Shown here piece by piece: positions 1-9,731 of a stretch of DNA of 64,000 nucleotides. This DNA comes from Achromobacter insolitus (GTDB taxonomy: Bacteria > Pseudomonadota > Gammaproteobacteria > Burkholderiales > Burkholderiaceae_B): NCBI RefSeq assembly GCF_002209555.1, contig NZ_NJIF01000001.1, positions 992,001 to 1,056,000 on the forward strand. Reading direction: 5' to 3'. A program made the position numbers and the translations under genes. How positions within the stretch are numbered: position 1 is the stretch's first letter; the number at the start of each line of letters is the position of its first letter. Under the pieces are notes generated by a model, which was not told the DNA's origin, did not search any database, and saw nothing but the letters and a program-made list of their open reading frames with translations.

Positions 1-1022
1 GCATAGGTCAATGGACCCTTCCCAACAACGTGCTGGTCGCGCCCATGGCGGGCGTGACCGACCGTCCTTTCCGCCAGCTTTGCAAGAAGCTGGGGGCGGG
101 CTATGCCGTGTCGGAAATGGCCGCAAGCAACCCGAAGCTGTGGGATAGCGTCAAGACTTCCCGCCGCCTGAACCATGACGGCGAAATCGCCCCCATTTCC
201 GTGCAGATTGCCGGCGCCGACCCCGCCATGATGGCGGAGGCGGCGGCATTCAATGCCGGAAAGGGTGCGCGGATCATCGACATCAACATGGGCTGCCCGG
301 TCAAAAAGGTCTGCAACGTGGCCTCCGGGTCGGCGCTGCTGCGCCACGAAGACCAGATCGCCCGCATCCTGGACGCCGTCGTATCGGCCTGCGCGCCCCT
401 GGGCGTGCCGGTAACGCTGAAGACCCGCACCGGCTGGGACCGCGAAAGCCGCAACGCCTTGCGGGTGGCGAAAATGGCGGAAAACGCCGGCATCGCCGCC
501 CTGACCTTGCACGGACGCACCCGCGCCGACCTCTATACGGGCGAGGCGGAATATGACACTATCCGCGCCGTCAAGGCCGAGCTGAAAATTCCCGTTGTCG
601 CCAACGGGGACATCACCTCGCCAGAAAAAGCCAAGTACGTCCTGGATTACACTGGCGCCGACGCGGTCATGATCGGCCGGGCGGCACAAGGCCGTCCCTG
701 GATTTTCCGCGAAATCGACCACTACCTGCGCACGGGCGAAACACTGGCCCCTCCCTCCTATGGGGAAATGCGCGAGCTGCTGCTCGAACATCTCGACGAC
801 CACTACCGGTTCTATGGCGAGCACACTGGCGTACGCACAGCGCGCAAGCACATAGGCTGGTATCTGGACGGCCTGCCGGGCGCAGACTCGTTCTGTGCCC
901 GCATGAATCTGATCGACAATACCCGCGACCAGTGGCGGGCTGTGTCGGACTGGTTCGATCTCATCTCGCGCGACGGCGGATCCCATCCGGCGCCGGTCGC
1001 AGAAGCCCTGCTGGCGGCATAA
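1..1022 (+). CDS. dusB: tRNA-dihydrouridine synthase B (5' end truncated by window)
   Basis: This FMN-dependent enzyme reduces specific uridines in the tRNA D-loop to dihydrouridine, using NADPH. The frame is open from the first base: codons before the GTG at position 30 read IGQWTLPNN, matching the usual DusB N-terminus (MRIGQ...). The gene therefore starts about two codons left of the window and the GTG at 30 is not the start. Visible motifs are the APMAGVTDRPF FMN-site segment, the DINMGCP motif with the catalytic Cys, the HGRTR segment, ANGDI and the MIGRAAQGRPW phosphate-binding segment. Family length (about 330 to 340 residues) is normal. fis follows after 36 bases, the dusB-fis arrangement known from enterobacteria, so the two are probably co-transcribed. 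Confidence 0.96.
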   Translation, partial: IGQWTLPNNVLVAPMAGVTDRPFRQLCKKLGAGYAVSEMAASNPKLWDSVKTSRRLNHDGEIAPISVQIAGADPAMMAEAAAFNAGKGARIIDINMGCPVKKVCNVASGSALLRHEDQIARILDAVVSACAPLGVPVTLKTRTGWDRESRNALRVAKMAENAGIAALTLHGRTRADLYTGEAEYDTIRAVKAELKIPVVANGDITSPEKAKYVLDYTGADAVMIGRAAQGRPWIFREIDHYLRTGETLAPPSYGEMRELLLEHLDDHYRFYGEHTGVRTARKHIGWYLDGLPGADSFCARMNLIDNTRDQWRAVSDWFDLISRDGGSHPAPVAEALLAA

Positions 1023-1058
1023 CCGCCTCAACACCAACATAAAAATATCTGTACTCAA

Positions 1059-1298
1059 ATGAGCAAGAAAGATGTCCTGGAAGAATGCGTGCGCGCCAGC
1101 CTGGAGCGCTATTTCGAAGACTTGGGCGAATCCGAGCCCCACGACATGTGGGACATGGTGATGCGCTGCGTGGAGCGCCCGGTGCTTGAAGTAGCGTTGG
1201 AACGGTCGGGCGGCAATCAGTCGCGGGCATCCGAAATGCTGGGCATCACCCGCAACACCCTGCGCAAGAAGTTGCTGGCGCACAATATCCAGGTATAG
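1059..1298 (+). CDS. fis: Fis-family nucleoid/transcription regulator
   Basis: This 79-residue DNA-bending protein of the Fis family has a C-terminal helix-turn-helix, roughly residues 55 to 77 ([20 protein letters not shown]). That segment is nearly identical to the Fis and NtrC-type HTH. The N-terminal part is shorter than in E. coli Fis (98 residues), which is usual for betaproteobacteria. It lies just downstream of dusB and is probably in the same operon. Members of the family bend DNA, organise the nucleoid and tune rRNA and growth-phase promoters; a role in inversion reactions cannot be assumed for this short form. Confidence 0.93.
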   Translation: MSKKDVLEECVRASLERYFEDLGESEPHDMWDMVMRCVERPVLEVALERSGGNQSRASEMLGITRNTLRKKLLAHNIQV

Positions 1299-1399
1299 CT
1301 TTCGCGCGCGGGCGGCGTGCGTATCGCCTCGCCCGCACCCCAGATTTCCCATCAGACCTGAACGAGAAAGGCGCCCCCGCCCCACTCCCGTCCCTCACC

Positions 1400-2989
1400 A
1401 TGAAAATCGAAACCGCCCTGCTTTCGGTGTCCGACAAGACCGGCATCGTTGAATTTGCCCGCGCCCTCGCCACGCGTGGCGTGCGCCTGCTGTCCACCGG
1501 CGGCACCGCCAAGCTGCTGGCCGACTCCGGCCTGACCGTCACCGAAGTGGCGGCCCACACGGGTTCGCCTGAAATTCTCGATGGCCGCGTCAAGACGCTG
1601 CATCCGAAGATCCACGGCGGCCTGCTGGCGCGCCGCGACAGCGCCGAACACATGGACACCATCAAGGCGGCGGGCATCGACCGCATCGACATGCTGGTGG
1701 TGAACCTGTACCCGTTCCGCGAAACCGTGGCCAAGCCGGACTGCACCTTCGCCGACGCCGTTGAGAACATCGACATCGGCGGCCCGGCCATGCTGCGCGC
1801 GGCGGCCAAGAACCACGGCACCGAAGCCGGTGGCGTGACGGTGGTGATCGACCCCGTCGATTACTCCCGCGTGCTGGCTGAAATGGACAAGGGCGGCAAC
1901 ACCTCGTACGGGCTGCGCCTGGAACTGGCCTCCAAGGTCTACGCCCATACCGCCGCCTACGATGGCGCCATCGCTGCCTACCTGACCAGCTTGGCGGAAG
2001 CCGAGCCCAAGCAGGAAGCCGTACCCGCCCGCAATGAATGGCCGGGCACCCTGACCCTGCAGGTCAAGCAGGAACAAGCGCTGCGCTACGGCGAGAACCC
2101 GCACCAGACCGCCGCCTTCTACGTGGACGCGCAGCGTCCGGCCGGCCTGCTGGGCAACTACCGCCAATTGCAGGGCAAGGAACTGTCCTACAACAACATC
2201 GCGGACGCCGACGCCGCCTGGGAATGCGCGCGCAGCTTCGAAGCGCCCGCCTGCGTCATCGTCAAGCACGCCAACCCCTGCGGCGTGGCGGTCGCAGCCG
2301 ACACGCTCGGCGCCTACCAACAAGCCTTCAAGACCGATCCCACTTCGGCTTTCGGCGGCATCATCGCTTTCAACCGCCCGGTGGACGCCGCCACGGCCGA
2401 AGCCGTGAGCGCCCAGTTCCTGGAAGTGCTGCTGGCTCCCGCCTATGACGGCGCCGCGCTGGCCATCCTGGCCGCCAAGAAGAACGTGCGCGTCCTGGAA
2501 GTGCCGATGGGCACGGGCCAGAACGCTTTTGACGTCAAGCGCGTGGGCGGCGGCTGGCTGGTGCAGAGCCCGGACGCCTACAACGTGCCGCGCGACGCGC
2601 TCAAGGTGGTCACCAAGCGCCAGCCCACCGAAGAGGAAATGAACGATCTGGCCTTCGCCTGGAAGGTCGCCAAGTACGTCAAGTCCAACGCCATCGTGTT
2701 CGTCGGCGGCGGCATGACCCTGGGCGTGGGCGCCGGCCAGATGAGCCGCATCGACTCGGCCCGCATCGCCTCGATCAAGGCCGAGAACGCCGGGCTGACC
2801 CTGAAGGGCTCGGCCGTGGCGTCCGATGCCTTCTTCCCGTTCCGCGACGGCCTGGACGTGGTGGTGGCTGCGGGCGCGACCTGCGTGATCCAGCCTGGCG
2901 GCAGCGTGCGCGATGACGAAGTGATTGCCGCGGCCGACGAGCACGGCATCGCCATGGTGCTGACCGGCACCCGCCACTTCCGCCACTGA
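1400..2989 (+). CDS. purH: bifunctional AICAR transformylase / IMP cyclohydrolase
   Basis: PurH performs the last two steps of de novo purine synthesis: formyl transfer from 10-formyl-THF to AICAR, then ring closure of FAICAR to IMP. The 529-residue protein has the N-terminal MGS-like cyclohydrolase domain (about 1 to 200; starts [12 protein letters not shown], with GTAKLL and HPKIHGGLL). The C-terminal transformylase domain carries the KHANPCG motif at residues 289 to 295, whose Lys-His pair is catalytic in the family. Length is typical. The ATG at 1400 is the only sensible start. The stop overlaps the ruvC start by one base (TGATG), so purH and ruvC are translationally coupled. Confidence 0.97.
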   Translation: MKIETALLSVSDKTGIVEFARALATRGVRLLSTGGTAKLLADSGLTVTEVAAHTGSPEILDGRVKTLHPKIHGGLLARRDSAEHMDTIKAAGIDRIDMLVVNLYPFRETVAKPDCTFADAVENIDIGGPAMLRAAAKNHGTEAGGVTVVIDPVDYSRVLAEMDKGGNTSYGLRLELASKVYAHTAAYDGAIAAYLTSLAEAEPKQEAVPARNEWPGTLTLQVKQEQALRYGENPHQTAAFYVDAQRPAGLLGNYRQLQGKELSYNNIADADAAWECARSFEAPACVIVKHANPCGVAVAADTLGAYQQAFKTDPTSAFGGIIAFNRPVDAATAEAVSAQFLEVLLAPAYDGAALAILAAKKNVRVLEVPMGTGQNAFDVKRVGGGWLVQSPDAYNVPRDALKVVTKRQPTEEEMNDLAFAWKVAKYVKSNAIVFVGGGMTLGVGAGQMSRIDSARIASIKAENAGLTLKGSAVASDAFFPFRDGLDVVVAAGATCVIQPGGSVRDDEVIAAADEHGIAMVLTGTRHFRH

Positions 2990-3537
2990 TGCGCGTCCTC
3001 GGCATCGATCCCGGCTTGCGCCGCACCGGCTTCGGTGTGATCGATGCCGACGGGCCGCGCCTGCGCTACGTGGCCAGCGGGACCATCGTGGTTCCGCCCG
3101 CGCTTACGCTGCCCGAACGTCTCAAAGTCATCCTGGACAATCTGCGCCAGGTGGCGCGCGACACCCAACCGGACGTGGCGGCGCTGGAAATCATCTTCCT
3201 GAACACCAACCCCGCGTCCACGCTGCTGCTGGGCCAGGCGCGCGGCGCCGCGCTGTGCGCGCTGGCCGACAGCTCGCTGCCCGTGCACGAGTACACCGCG
3301 CTGCAAATCAAGAAGGCCGTGGTCGGCACGGGCCGCGCCGCCAAGGAACAGGTGCAGATGATGGTGCAGCATCTGCTGGCGCTGGACGGTGCGCCCGCGC
3401 CCGATTCGGCGGACGCCCTGGCCTGCGCCATCTGCCATGCCCATGCCGGACCATTGCAGGACAAGCTGGAGCGCCTGGGCGCCTCCTTGCGCATGAGCGG
3501 CAAGACCCGCATCCGCAACGGGCGCCTGGTCGGCTGA
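2989..3537 (+). CDS. ruvC: Holliday junction resolvase RuvC
   Basis: RuvC is the dimeric endonuclease that cuts Holliday junctions made and moved by RuvAB. The protein is 182 residues (family about 170 to 185). The four acidic residues that bind Mg2+ are all present: D7 in GIDPG, E67 in ALEIIF, and D139 and D142 in [12 protein letters not shown], at the spacing seen in E. coli RuvC. It starts inside the purH stop codon. ruvA follows 125 bases downstream. ruvB is separated, lying at 6295-7368 on the opposite strand. Confidence 0.97.
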   Translation: MRVLGIDPGLRRTGFGVIDADGPRLRYVASGTIVVPPALTLPERLKVILDNLRQVARDTQPDVAALEIIFLNTNPASTLLLGQARGAALCALADSSLPVHEYTALQIKKAVVGTGRAAKEQVQMMVQHLLALDGAPAPDSADALACAICHAHAGPLQDKLERLGASLRMSGKTRIRNGRLVG

Positions 3538-3662
3538 CGCGCTGCTGCACGACGGTTTGCCGCCAGGCGGGCCGGGTTCCCGCCGATTGCACGCCCGCGC
3601 GTATAGAATCCCCGCATCCGCCGCGCTTTCAGCGGCCTCACTCTTGCCAAGCCTACCTCGCC

Positions 3663-4235
3663 ATGATCGGACGCATCACAGGAACCCTGATCGAAAAACT
3701 CCCGCCCACCATCTGCGTGGATGTGGGTGGTCTGGGTTATGACATCGACGTGCCCATGAGCACGCTGTACTCGCTGCCCGACACGGGCGCCCGCGTCACG
3801 CTATACACGCACCTGACGGTGCGCGAAGACGCCCATATCCTTTATGGATTCGCCACGGCCGGCGAACGCAGCGCTTTCCGCGAATTGATCAAGGTCAGCG
3901 GCATCGGCGCGCGCACCGCGCTGTCGGTGCTGTCGGGGCTGTCGGTGGCGGATCTGGCGCAAGCCATCACCTTGCAGGAATCTGGCCGCCTTACGCGCGT
4001 GCCCGGCATCGGCAAGAAAACCGCCGAACGCCTGCTGCTGGAAATGCGGGGCAAGCTGGGCGCGGACATCGGCGCATCGCCGCATGCGGCGCCCGACAAC
4101 CAGTCGGACATCCTCAATGCGCTGCTGGCGCTGGGCTACTCCGAGAAGGAATCGCTGTCGGCACTGAAGACGCTGCCGGAAGGCGTAGGCGTGTCCGACG
4201 GCATCAAGCAGGCATTGAAGGCGCTGGTGCGCTGA
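3663..4235 (+). CDS. ruvA: Holliday junction branch-migration protein RuvA
   Basis: RuvA is the tetrameric junction-binding subunit that loads the RuvB motor. I start it at the ATG at 3663 (MIGRITG, the invariant family N-terminus), giving 190 residues; the longer open frame from 3255 is only read-through in the same frame. Domain I (OB fold) covers about 1 to 63. Two helix-hairpin-helix motifs appear as [13 protein letters not shown] (about 78 to 90) and [18 protein letters not shown]-terminal RuvB-binding helical domain ([12 protein letters not shown]...) ends the protein. It converges on the minus-strand gene at 4242, leaving only six bases between the stops. Confidence 0.97.
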   Translation: MIGRITGTLIEKLPPTICVDVGGLGYDIDVPMSTLYSLPDTGARVTLYTHLTVREDAHILYGFATAGERSAFRELIKVSGIGARTALSVLSGLSVADLAQAITLQESGRLTRVPGIGKKTAERLLLEMRGKLGADIGASPHAAPDNQSDILNALLALGYSEKESLSALKTLPEGVGVSDGIKQALKALVR

Positions 4236-4241
4236 GCGGGC

Positions 4242-5150
4242 CTACAAATAGCGGGGCGCCACGGCTTCCAGGCCCGTCGGCACCACGTGCAGTTCGGGCG
4301 CGATCGGCCCGGTACAGATGTTGTCGCGCCGCAGGGAATCCAGGTTGTCGCGAGACATCAGCGGCGTGCCGGGCAGGCATTCGAACAGCCTTGCCTGCAT
4401 GCGGCCCACCCCCATCGGCATGTTGATCACGGGCCTGGGATGCCCGCCCCAGGCGGCGCACAGGCGGGCGATCTCACCCAGGGTGTAGACCTGGGGTCCC
4501 CCCAATTCATAGGTCTTGCCGCAAGTGTGCGTATTACCGAGCGCCGCCACGATGGCGGCGACCACGTCGCCCACATAGACCGGCTGCATGCGCACGTGCG
4601 CGCCCGCCAGCGGCAACACCGGCAGCCAGCGCGCCAGGCCGGCGAACATATTGGTGAAGCGGTCGTCGGGCCCGAACACCACGGACGGACGGAAAATGGT
4701 CCAGCCGCCCTCCTGCCGGCCTTGGAATTCCTGCTTGATGGCGGCTTCACCATCGCCCTTGGAACGTTGGTACATGCTGTCGCCATTGGAGTCGGCGCCG
4801 AGCGCGCTGACGTGCAGCAGCCGCTGCGTGCCCCGCCGCAGGCAGGCTTGCGCGATACGCTGCGGCAACAGCACGTGTGCCCGAGCGAAATCCGAGCCAT
4901 AGGGCCGGCCAAAATTGCCGTGCAGAATGCCGACCAGATTGATGACGGCAGTGCAGCCATCCAGCAGGCCGTCCAGCGTGGCATCGTCATGCACATCGCA
5001 TTCGAGCAAGGTGACCGTGGGAAGAATCTGCAAATCGCGCCCGCGGCTGTAGAGCCGGGTGGGAACGACGATCTGATGCTGATCGGCGGAAAGCCGCGCT
5101 ACCAGATGGCGGCCGATGAAACCGGTGCCGCCGATGACAAGGATACGCAT
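4242..5150 (-). CDS. NDUFA9-like extended SDR (complex I NDUFA9 subunit family)
   Basis: This 302-residue NAD(P)-binding protein belongs to the atypical extended SDRs related to mitochondrial NDUFA9. The Rossmann signature GGTGFIGRHL is at residues 7 to 16. AVINLVGIL, HVSALGADSNG and a YQRSKGDGE segment (SDR-type Tyr and Lys) follow, and a FRPSVVFGPDDRF motif is typical of this family. Bacterial members lack a proven place in complex I, and their substrate is unknown. It is the last gene of the minus-strand run that includes the PLP-dependent dehydratase and ruvB, 101 bases downstream of the dehydratase gene. Confidence 0.85.
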   Translation of the reverse strand: MRILVIGGTGFIGRHLVARLSADQHQIVVPTRLYSRGRDLQILPTVTLLECDVHDDATLDGLLDGCTAVINLVGILHGNFGRPYGSDFARAHVLLPQRIAQACLRRGTQRLLHVSALGADSNGDSMYQRSKGDGEAAIKQEFQGRQEGGWTIFRPSVVFGPDDRFTNMFAGLARWLPVLPLAGAHVRMQPVYVGDVVAAIVAALGNTHTCGKTYELGGPQVYTLGEIARLCAAWGGHPRPVINMPMGVGRMQARLFECLPGTPLMSRDNLDSLRRDNICTGPIAPELHVVPTGLEAVAPRYL

Positions 5151-5221
5151 GTCGCAGCCCCTGTTCGTCAGGATTCAGTCCCGATTCTGCCTTGCACGCG
5201 CTACATCCGCAAGCGCGTATC

Positions 5222-5244
5222 GGCGGCCCCGAAAAGGGGCCGCC
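5222..5244 (-). terminator. GC-rich stem-loop after the dehydratase gene
   Basis: A perfect 9-bp stem (GGCGGCCCC / GGGGCCGCC) with a five-base GAAAA loop lies 8 bases past the stop of the gene at 5252-6217. No U-tract follows on the minus strand, so it is a weak or partial terminator, or a 3'-end stabiliser, rather than a full intrinsic terminator. Confidence 0.45.
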
Positions 5245-5251
5245 TGCGGTA

Positions 5252-6217
5252 TCAGGCCGCCAACAGCTTGGCGTAGTTCGGAAGGTCGACGTTGCCGCCG
5301 CTGATGATGACACCCACCCGCGCGCCGCGCACCGGCACCACGTTCTGCATGACAGCGGCCGCGCCCAGGCAGCCGGTGGGTTCCACCACCATCTTCATGC
5401 GCTCGGCAAAAAAGCGCATGGTGCTGACCAATTGCTCGTCCGTCACCGTGACGATGTCGCGCACATGCTTCTGGATGAGCGGGAAGGTGAGGTTGCCCAG
5501 GTGCGTCGTGGCAGCGCCATCGGCCAAGGTCTTGGGAGCGGGAATACGGACGATTTCACCCTTGCGCAGAGACTGCTGGCCGTCGTTGCCGGCTTCCGGC
5601 TCGACGCCATAGACCAGGCAGCGCGGGCTCAGCGCGAAGGCGGACAGGGCCGATCCCGACAGCAGGCCGCCGCCGCCCAGGCATACGAACAGGTAATCCA
5701 GTTCGCCCACTTCCTCGAACAGTTCCTTGGCGGCCGTGCCCTGGCCAGCGATCACGTCTTCGTGGTCGTAGGGCGGGATCAGCGTGGCACCGGTTTCCGC
5801 CTGGATACGGCGGGCGATCGCCTCGCGGTCTTCGGTGTAGCGGTCATACGTGACGATCTTGCCGCCATAGCCTTCCGTGGCGGCGCGCTTGGCGGCCGGC
5901 GCGTCCAGCGGCATGATGATGGTGGCCTGCACGCCCTGCAGCTTGGAAGCCAGGGCGATGGCCTGCGCGTGGTTGCCCGATGAGAACGTCACGACGCCAG
6001 CGGCGCGCTGCTCCGGCGTCAAGCGCGCGATGGCGTTATAGCCGCCCCGGAACTTGAAAGCGCCCATGCGCTGGAAGTTCTCGCACTTGAAGAAGACCGA
6101 CGCGCCGCTGATCGCATCGGCGGTGGCCGAGGTCAGTACGGGCGTGCGGTGCGCGTTGCCGGCCAGGCGCTCGCTGGCGCGCACGACGTCGTCATAGGTG
6201 GGCAATTCGGGCTGCAT
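5252..6217 (-). CDS. PLP-dependent threonine/serine dehydratase family (possible threo-3-hydroxyaspartate ammonia-lyase)
   Basis: This is a 321-residue fold-type II PLP enzyme. The Schiff-base lysine is K55 in GAFKFRG. The SSGNHAQA motif, the glycine-rich phosphate-binding loop GGGGLLSG and the C-terminal SGGNVD motif follow. The length without a C-terminal ACT domain fits catabolic dehydratases, serine racemases and threo-3-hydroxy-L-aspartate ammonia-lyases rather than biosynthetic IlvA (about 500 residues). These relatives cannot be separated by motif alone. It lies 77 bases downstream of ruvB on the same strand; a functional link to ruvB is not suggested. Confidence 0.88.
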   Translation of the reverse strand: MQPELPTYDDVVRASERLAGNAHRTPVLTSATADAISGASVFFKCENFQRMGAFKFRGGYNAIARLTPEQRAAGVVTFSSGNHAQAIALASKLQGVQATIIMPLDAPAAKRAATEGYGGKIVTYDRYTEDREAIARRIQAETGATLIPPYDHEDVIAGQGTAAKELFEEVGELDYLFVCLGGGGLLSGSALSAFALSPRCLVYGVEPEAGNDGQQSLRKGEIVRIPAPKTLADGAATTHLGNLTFPLIQKHVRDIVTVTDEQLVSTMRFFAERMKMVVEPTGCLGAAAVMQNVVPVRGARVGVIISGGNVDLPNYAKLLAA

Positions 6218-6294
6218 GGGGTGAGGTCCTTTGATCGCGGAGAAGAATCAAAACCTCCGGATGATAAACCCGCGGCGCCCGGGGCGCGCGCCGC

Positions 6295-7368
6295 CTACTT
6301 GCCGAAAAGGTCGCCCGACCCGGCCGTGGCGCCGGCCGGCGGGGTCAGGCCCAGGTGGCGCCAGGTAGTCAGCGTGGCGGTACGGCCGCGCGGCGTGCGC
6401 TGCAGATAGCCATGCTGGATCAGGTAGGGTTCGATCACGTCCTCGATCGTGTCGCGCTCTTCGCCTATGGCCGCCGCCAGGCTGTCCACGCCGACGGGGC
6501 CGCCGTCGAACTTGTGGATGATGGCCTCGAGCAGCTTGCGGTCCATCAGGTCCAGGCCTTGCGGATCCACTTCCAGCATGGCCAGCGCGCGGCCCGCGAC
6601 CTCGGCGTCGATAGTGCCGCCGGCCTTGACCTCGGCATAGTCGCGCACCCGGCGCAACAGCCGATTGGCGATGCGCGGCGTCCCGCGGGCGCGCCGCGCC
6701 ACCTCGGCCGCGCCATCCGGCGTGATGCCTGCGTTGAGCAGACCGGCGCTGCGCGTAACAATGTGGCCGAGATCGGTGGCGTTGTAGAACTCCAGCCGCG
6801 ACACGATGCCGAAGCGGTCGCGCAGGGGATTGGTCAGCATGCCGGCGCGGGTGGTGGCGCCAACGAGGGTAAAGGGTTGCAGGTCCAGCTTCACGCTGCG
6901 CGCGGCCGGCCCTTCCCCGATCAGGATGTCGATCTGGAAATCCTCCAGCGCCGGGTAGAGGATTTCCTCGACCACAGGCGACAGGCGGTGGATTTCGTCG
7001 ATGAACAGGACGTCGTTCTTTTCCAGGTTGGTCAAGAGCGCCGCCAGGTCGCCAGGGCGTTCCAGCACCGGCCCGGAGGTCTGGCGCAGCTGCACGCCCA
7101 TTTCATGGGCAATGATGTGGGCCAGCGTGGTCTTGCCCAGGCCCGGCGGCCCGAACAGCAGCACGTGGTCCAGCGCTTCGCCGCGCTTCCTCGCGGCGGC
7201 GATGAAGATCTCCAACTGTTCGCGGGCGCGCTGCTGGCCAACGTACTCGTCCAGCGCCTTGGGCCGCAAGGCGCGTTCGATCGACTCCTCGTTGGGCGAC
7301 ACCGGCTGCGGCGCCACGATACGGGGGGCGTCGGGACGGGAGGAAAGCGAATCGGACTGGATGGCCAT
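6295..7368 (-). CDS. ruvB: Holliday junction branch-migration ATPase RuvB
   Basis: RuvB is the hexameric AAA+ motor that drives branch migration with RuvA. The protein is 357 residues. The segment [12 protein letters not shown] is followed by Walker A (GPPGLGKT, residues 73 to 80), Walker B (FIDEIHRLS) and an [17 protein letters not shown] sensor/arginine-finger region. A winged-helix C-terminal domain ends with [10 protein letters not shown]. ruvB is not adjacent to ruvCA here but sits about 2 kb away on the opposite strand, a split ruv locus. The ATG at 7368 gives a slightly long N-terminus compared with E. coli (336 residues). Confidence 0.97.
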   Translation of the reverse strand: MAIQSDSLSSRPDAPRIVAPQPVSPNEESIERALRPKALDEYVGQQRAREQLEIFIAAARKRGEALDHVLLFGPPGLGKTTLAHIIAHEMGVQLRQTSGPVLERPGDLAALLTNLEKNDVLFIDEIHRLSPVVEEILYPALEDFQIDILIGEGPAARSVKLDLQPFTLVGATTRAGMLTNPLRDRFGIVSRLEFYNATDLGHIVTRSAGLLNAGITPDGAAEVARRARGTPRIANRLLRRVRDYAEVKAGGTIDAEVAGRALAMLEVDPQGLDLMDRKLLEAIIHKFDGGPVGVDSLAAAIGEERDTIEDVIEPYLIQHGYLQRTPRGRTATLTTWRHLGLTPPAGATAGSGDLFGK

Positions 7369-7455
7369 GGTGCGGAAACGACAAAGTACTGAGCAGGATG
7401 CATCGTACCGTAGCGCGGCCCGCCCCGGGGGGCGGGCACGCCTGCGCGGGGCGCC

Positions 7456-9021
7456 CTAGGGCGTTTCGGACAGCGGCAGCCTGACCCGCACGCACAGCCC
7501 GCCGGACGCCGCCTCGAGGAGCTCCAGCGAACCGCCATGCGCGCGCGCGATGGCCTCGGCCAGCGCAAGGCCCAATCCCACGCTGCCGGTGCGCGTACGC
7601 GCGTCGTCCAGGCGGCTGAACGGGCGCAATGCCTCCAGGCGCCGTTCCGGCACGATGCCCGGGCCATGGTCGGCCACGTCCAGCACCGCATGCCGTCCCT
7701 CGTGCCGCAGACTGACCTCGACTGGCGGGGCGCCATGGTTCAAGGCATTGCCGATCAGGTTATCCAGCAAGCGGCCCAGCGCCACCGCGTCCGCCTGGAC
7801 CACCAGGGCTGCGGCGTCATCGCCGGATCCCAGGCTGATGTCGGTGCCGGCCCCCTGCCATGCGCCCACGCGCTCGGTCAGCCAATCGGAAAGATTCATG
7901 GAGGCGTAGCGGTAGGCGGCAGGATCGGTACCGCGCACGAAGCCGATGAACTGATCAACCATGTGCTGCATATCCTGCAGGTCCGCGCGCAGCCCTTCCT
8001 TCAGCTTGGAATCATCCGCCAACTCGATCCGCAGCCACATCCGCGACAGCGGCCCCTTCAAGTCGTGCGGCAGGCCCGACAGCAGGGTGCGGCGCACCGA
8101 GTCGGATTCCGACAGCGCGTCCAACATGGCGTTGAAGCGTTCGCCCAGCACCCGGGTCTCATGTGGCCCCGAGGGTTCGACCCGCTGAGGTTGCCCGGCG
8201 GCCAGGCGGTCGGCCGCATCGGCCAGCCGGGTAATGGGACGCGTGATGTGCCATGAAAAGCCCACCGCCAGCAATAGCAGCAAGCCCAGGCCGCCCAGCC
8301 AGGCGGCGATGAACGGCGTGGCAACCGGCGGATCCAGGCGCTCCAGCGGGATGACCAGCCACTCGCGCAAGCGCGGCACGTCTTCGCTGGCGGAATTGGG
8401 CGCCAGCGAAATGAAGATCTCCGGCGTGGGACCGCGAGACAGCGCCACCCGCGTGCCATCGTTCAGGCGTTCATTGAGCTGCTGGACCAGCACCCGCAGA
8501 TCGCGGCGGATGTCGTCCGGTTCGGGTTGGTAGCGGCGGCCGTGTTCCTCGCGGTCGCGGGCTCGCTCGCCTTCGCGCGCGCTCGCGCGCTCATCGCGTC
8601 CATTTCCGTGATCGTCGTCGCGCACTTCCGGCGGGGGTGGTGCCGGCGGACCGTGGATCTGCGTTTCCGACGCGGGCGGCGGCGGGGGCCGCGGAGCCGC
8701 CTTGGGCGGAGGACGGCGGCCATTGAAGCGCTGCAGCTTGGCCTCGGCCGGCAGCACCCGCGACCAAAGCCGCCATTGGTTCTGCGAGGCCGTGCGCACA
8801 AACTCCGCACGTTCTTCCGCAGGCACCTGCGACACGGCGGCGCGCAGCGTGCGGATGGTCGTGACGATGTAGCCGATGGCTACGTCTTCCATGAACTTGT
8901 GCCGAAAGTACGACACCGTCACCAAGGTGGCCGCCTGCGTCAGCAGGACCGAGCCCAGGATCAGCAGGATCAGCCTTGCCCGCAGCGATCGCGGTACCAG
9001 AAAACCGGGGGAAAGACGCAT
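7456..9021 (-). CDS. sensor histidine kinase with proline-rich sensor region
   Basis: This 521-residue membrane kinase pairs with the regulator at 9021-9731. It has TM1 at about residues 16 to 37, a periplasmic region of about 38 to 236, TM2 at about 237 to 258 and a HAMP domain. The phospho-acceptor is H319 in GLPHDLKGPLSR, followed by an N-box (NLIGNALNHG) and a G-box (SVGLGLALAEAIARAHGG). The architecture resembles EnvZ/RisS-type kinases. Residues about 101 to 165 are low-complexity, first proline-rich (PPP runs) then charged (RE/RD-rich), and lie in the predicted periplasmic sensor. Its ATG overlaps the regulator stop (TGATG), so the two are coupled. The stimulus is unknown. Confidence 0.92.
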   Translation of the reverse strand: MRLSPGFLVPRSLRARLILLILGSVLLTQAATLVTVSYFRHKFMEDVAIGYIVTTIRTLRAAVSQVPAEERAEFVRTASQNQWRLWSRVLPAEAKLQRFNGRRPPPKAAPRPPPPPASETQIHGPPAPPPPEVRDDDHGNGRDERASAREGERARDREEHGRRYQPEPDDIRRDLRVLVQQLNERLNDGTRVALSRGPTPEIFISLAPNSASEDVPRLREWLVIPLERLDPPVATPFIAAWLGGLGLLLLLAVGFSWHITRPITRLADAADRLAAGQPQRVEPSGPHETRVLGERFNAMLDALSESDSVRRTLLSGLPHDLKGPLSRMWLRIELADDSKLKEGLRADLQDMQHMVDQFIGFVRGTDPAAYRYASMNLSDWLTERVGAWQGAGTDISLGSGDDAAALVVQADAVALGRLLDNLIGNALNHGAPPVEVSLRHEGRHAVLDVADHGPGIVPERRLEALRPFSRLDDARTRTGSVGLGLALAEAIARAHGGSLELLEAASGGLCVRVRLPLSETP

Positions 9022-9731
9022 CAGGGCGAGAACCGGTAGCCGATGCCCCAGACGGTCTGGATCCAGCGCGGCTGCTTGGGATCGTCTTCGATGACCCGGC
9101 GCAGGCGCAGGATGGCGATGTCGATGGCGCGGTCATTGCGCTCGCCCGCATCGTCGTCGCGCGCCAGCGCCAGCAGGCGTTCGCGCGACAGCGGCTTGCC
9201 GGCGTTGCGCACCAGCGCCTCGAGCAGGTTGATCTCGCCTCCGGTCAGCTTGACCACCGTGCCATCGCGCGACAGTTGGCGGGTGGAGGGATCGAAAATG
9301 AAGGGACCGAACGCGACCGGCGCGTCCTTGGTCAGCGCGGAGGGACCGCGCTTGCGGCGCAGCACGGCCTCGATGCGGGCCAGCAGCTCGCGCGGGTCGA
9401 ACGGCTTGCCGACGTAATCGTCCGCGCCGGCTTCCAGGCCGATGATGCGGTCTACCGCTTCGTCGCGCGCCGTCAACAGGATGACGGGGATGTCCTCGCC
9501 CTGCTCACGCAGGCGGCGGCAGGCGTCCGCACCATCGCCGCCCGGCAACATGCGGTCCAGCACCAGGAGGTCGGGCGCGTAGCGGGTAATGCGGGACGAC
9601 AGGTCGGTGGCGTCCGGCGCCAGCAGCGTGTCGTAGCCGTGGCGGTTGAGGTAGTCGGCCAGCAATTGCCGTAAGGCGGGGTCGTCGTCGACGACCAGCA
9701 GCTTGGTGTGGGGATTGTCCATGGATGCCAT
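9021..9731 (-). CDS. OmpR/PhoB-family response regulator
   Basis: The receiver domain (about residues 8 to 125) has acidic residues DDD at 15 to 17, the phospho-acceptor D59 (LLVLDRMLP), LLTAR and the GKPF lysine. A winged-helix OmpR-type output domain ends WIQTVWGIGYRFSP. I chose the ATG at 9731 (MASMDNPHTK, 236 residues). An upstream TTG at 9773 would add a 14-residue extension unlike the family; the ATG at 9722 is also possible. It is the first gene of the regulator-kinase pair and is divergent from the outer-membrane protein gene at 9939, which is therefore a plausible target (inference). Confidence 0.93.
   Translation of the reverse strand: MASMDNPHTKLLVVDDDPALRQLLADYLNRHGYDTLLAPDATDLSSRITRYAPDLLVLDRMLPGGDGADACRRLREQGEDIPVILLTARDEAVDRIIGLEAGADDYVGKPFDPRELLARIEAVLRRKRGPSALTKDAPVAFGPFIFDPSTRQLSRDGTVVKLTGGEINLLEALVRNAGKPLSRERLLALARDDDAGERNDRAIDIAILRLRRVIEDDPKQPRWIQTVWGIGYRFSP

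Noticed and set aside
30-32. GTG at position 30 as the start of dusB
   Set aside because: The upstream codons encode the conserved DusB N-terminus, so the real start is outside the window.
1352-2986. 544-codon minus-strand frame over purH
   Set aside because: The plus strand encodes an unmistakable PurH; the minus translation is compositionally odd and without motifs.
5668-5668. Long antisense open frames across most genes (for example opposite uvrA, purH, glnS and the 37.9-40 kb genes)
   Set aside because: They mirror the third-position GC bias of the true genes, carry no recognisable domains and contain His/Arg/Gln-rich low-complexity translations.
8575-8600. GCGCGCTCGCGCGCTCATCGCG-type alternating repeat as a structural DNA element
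   Set aside because: It lies inside the coding sequence for the charged insert of the histidine kinase and reflects Arg/Glu/Ala codons.
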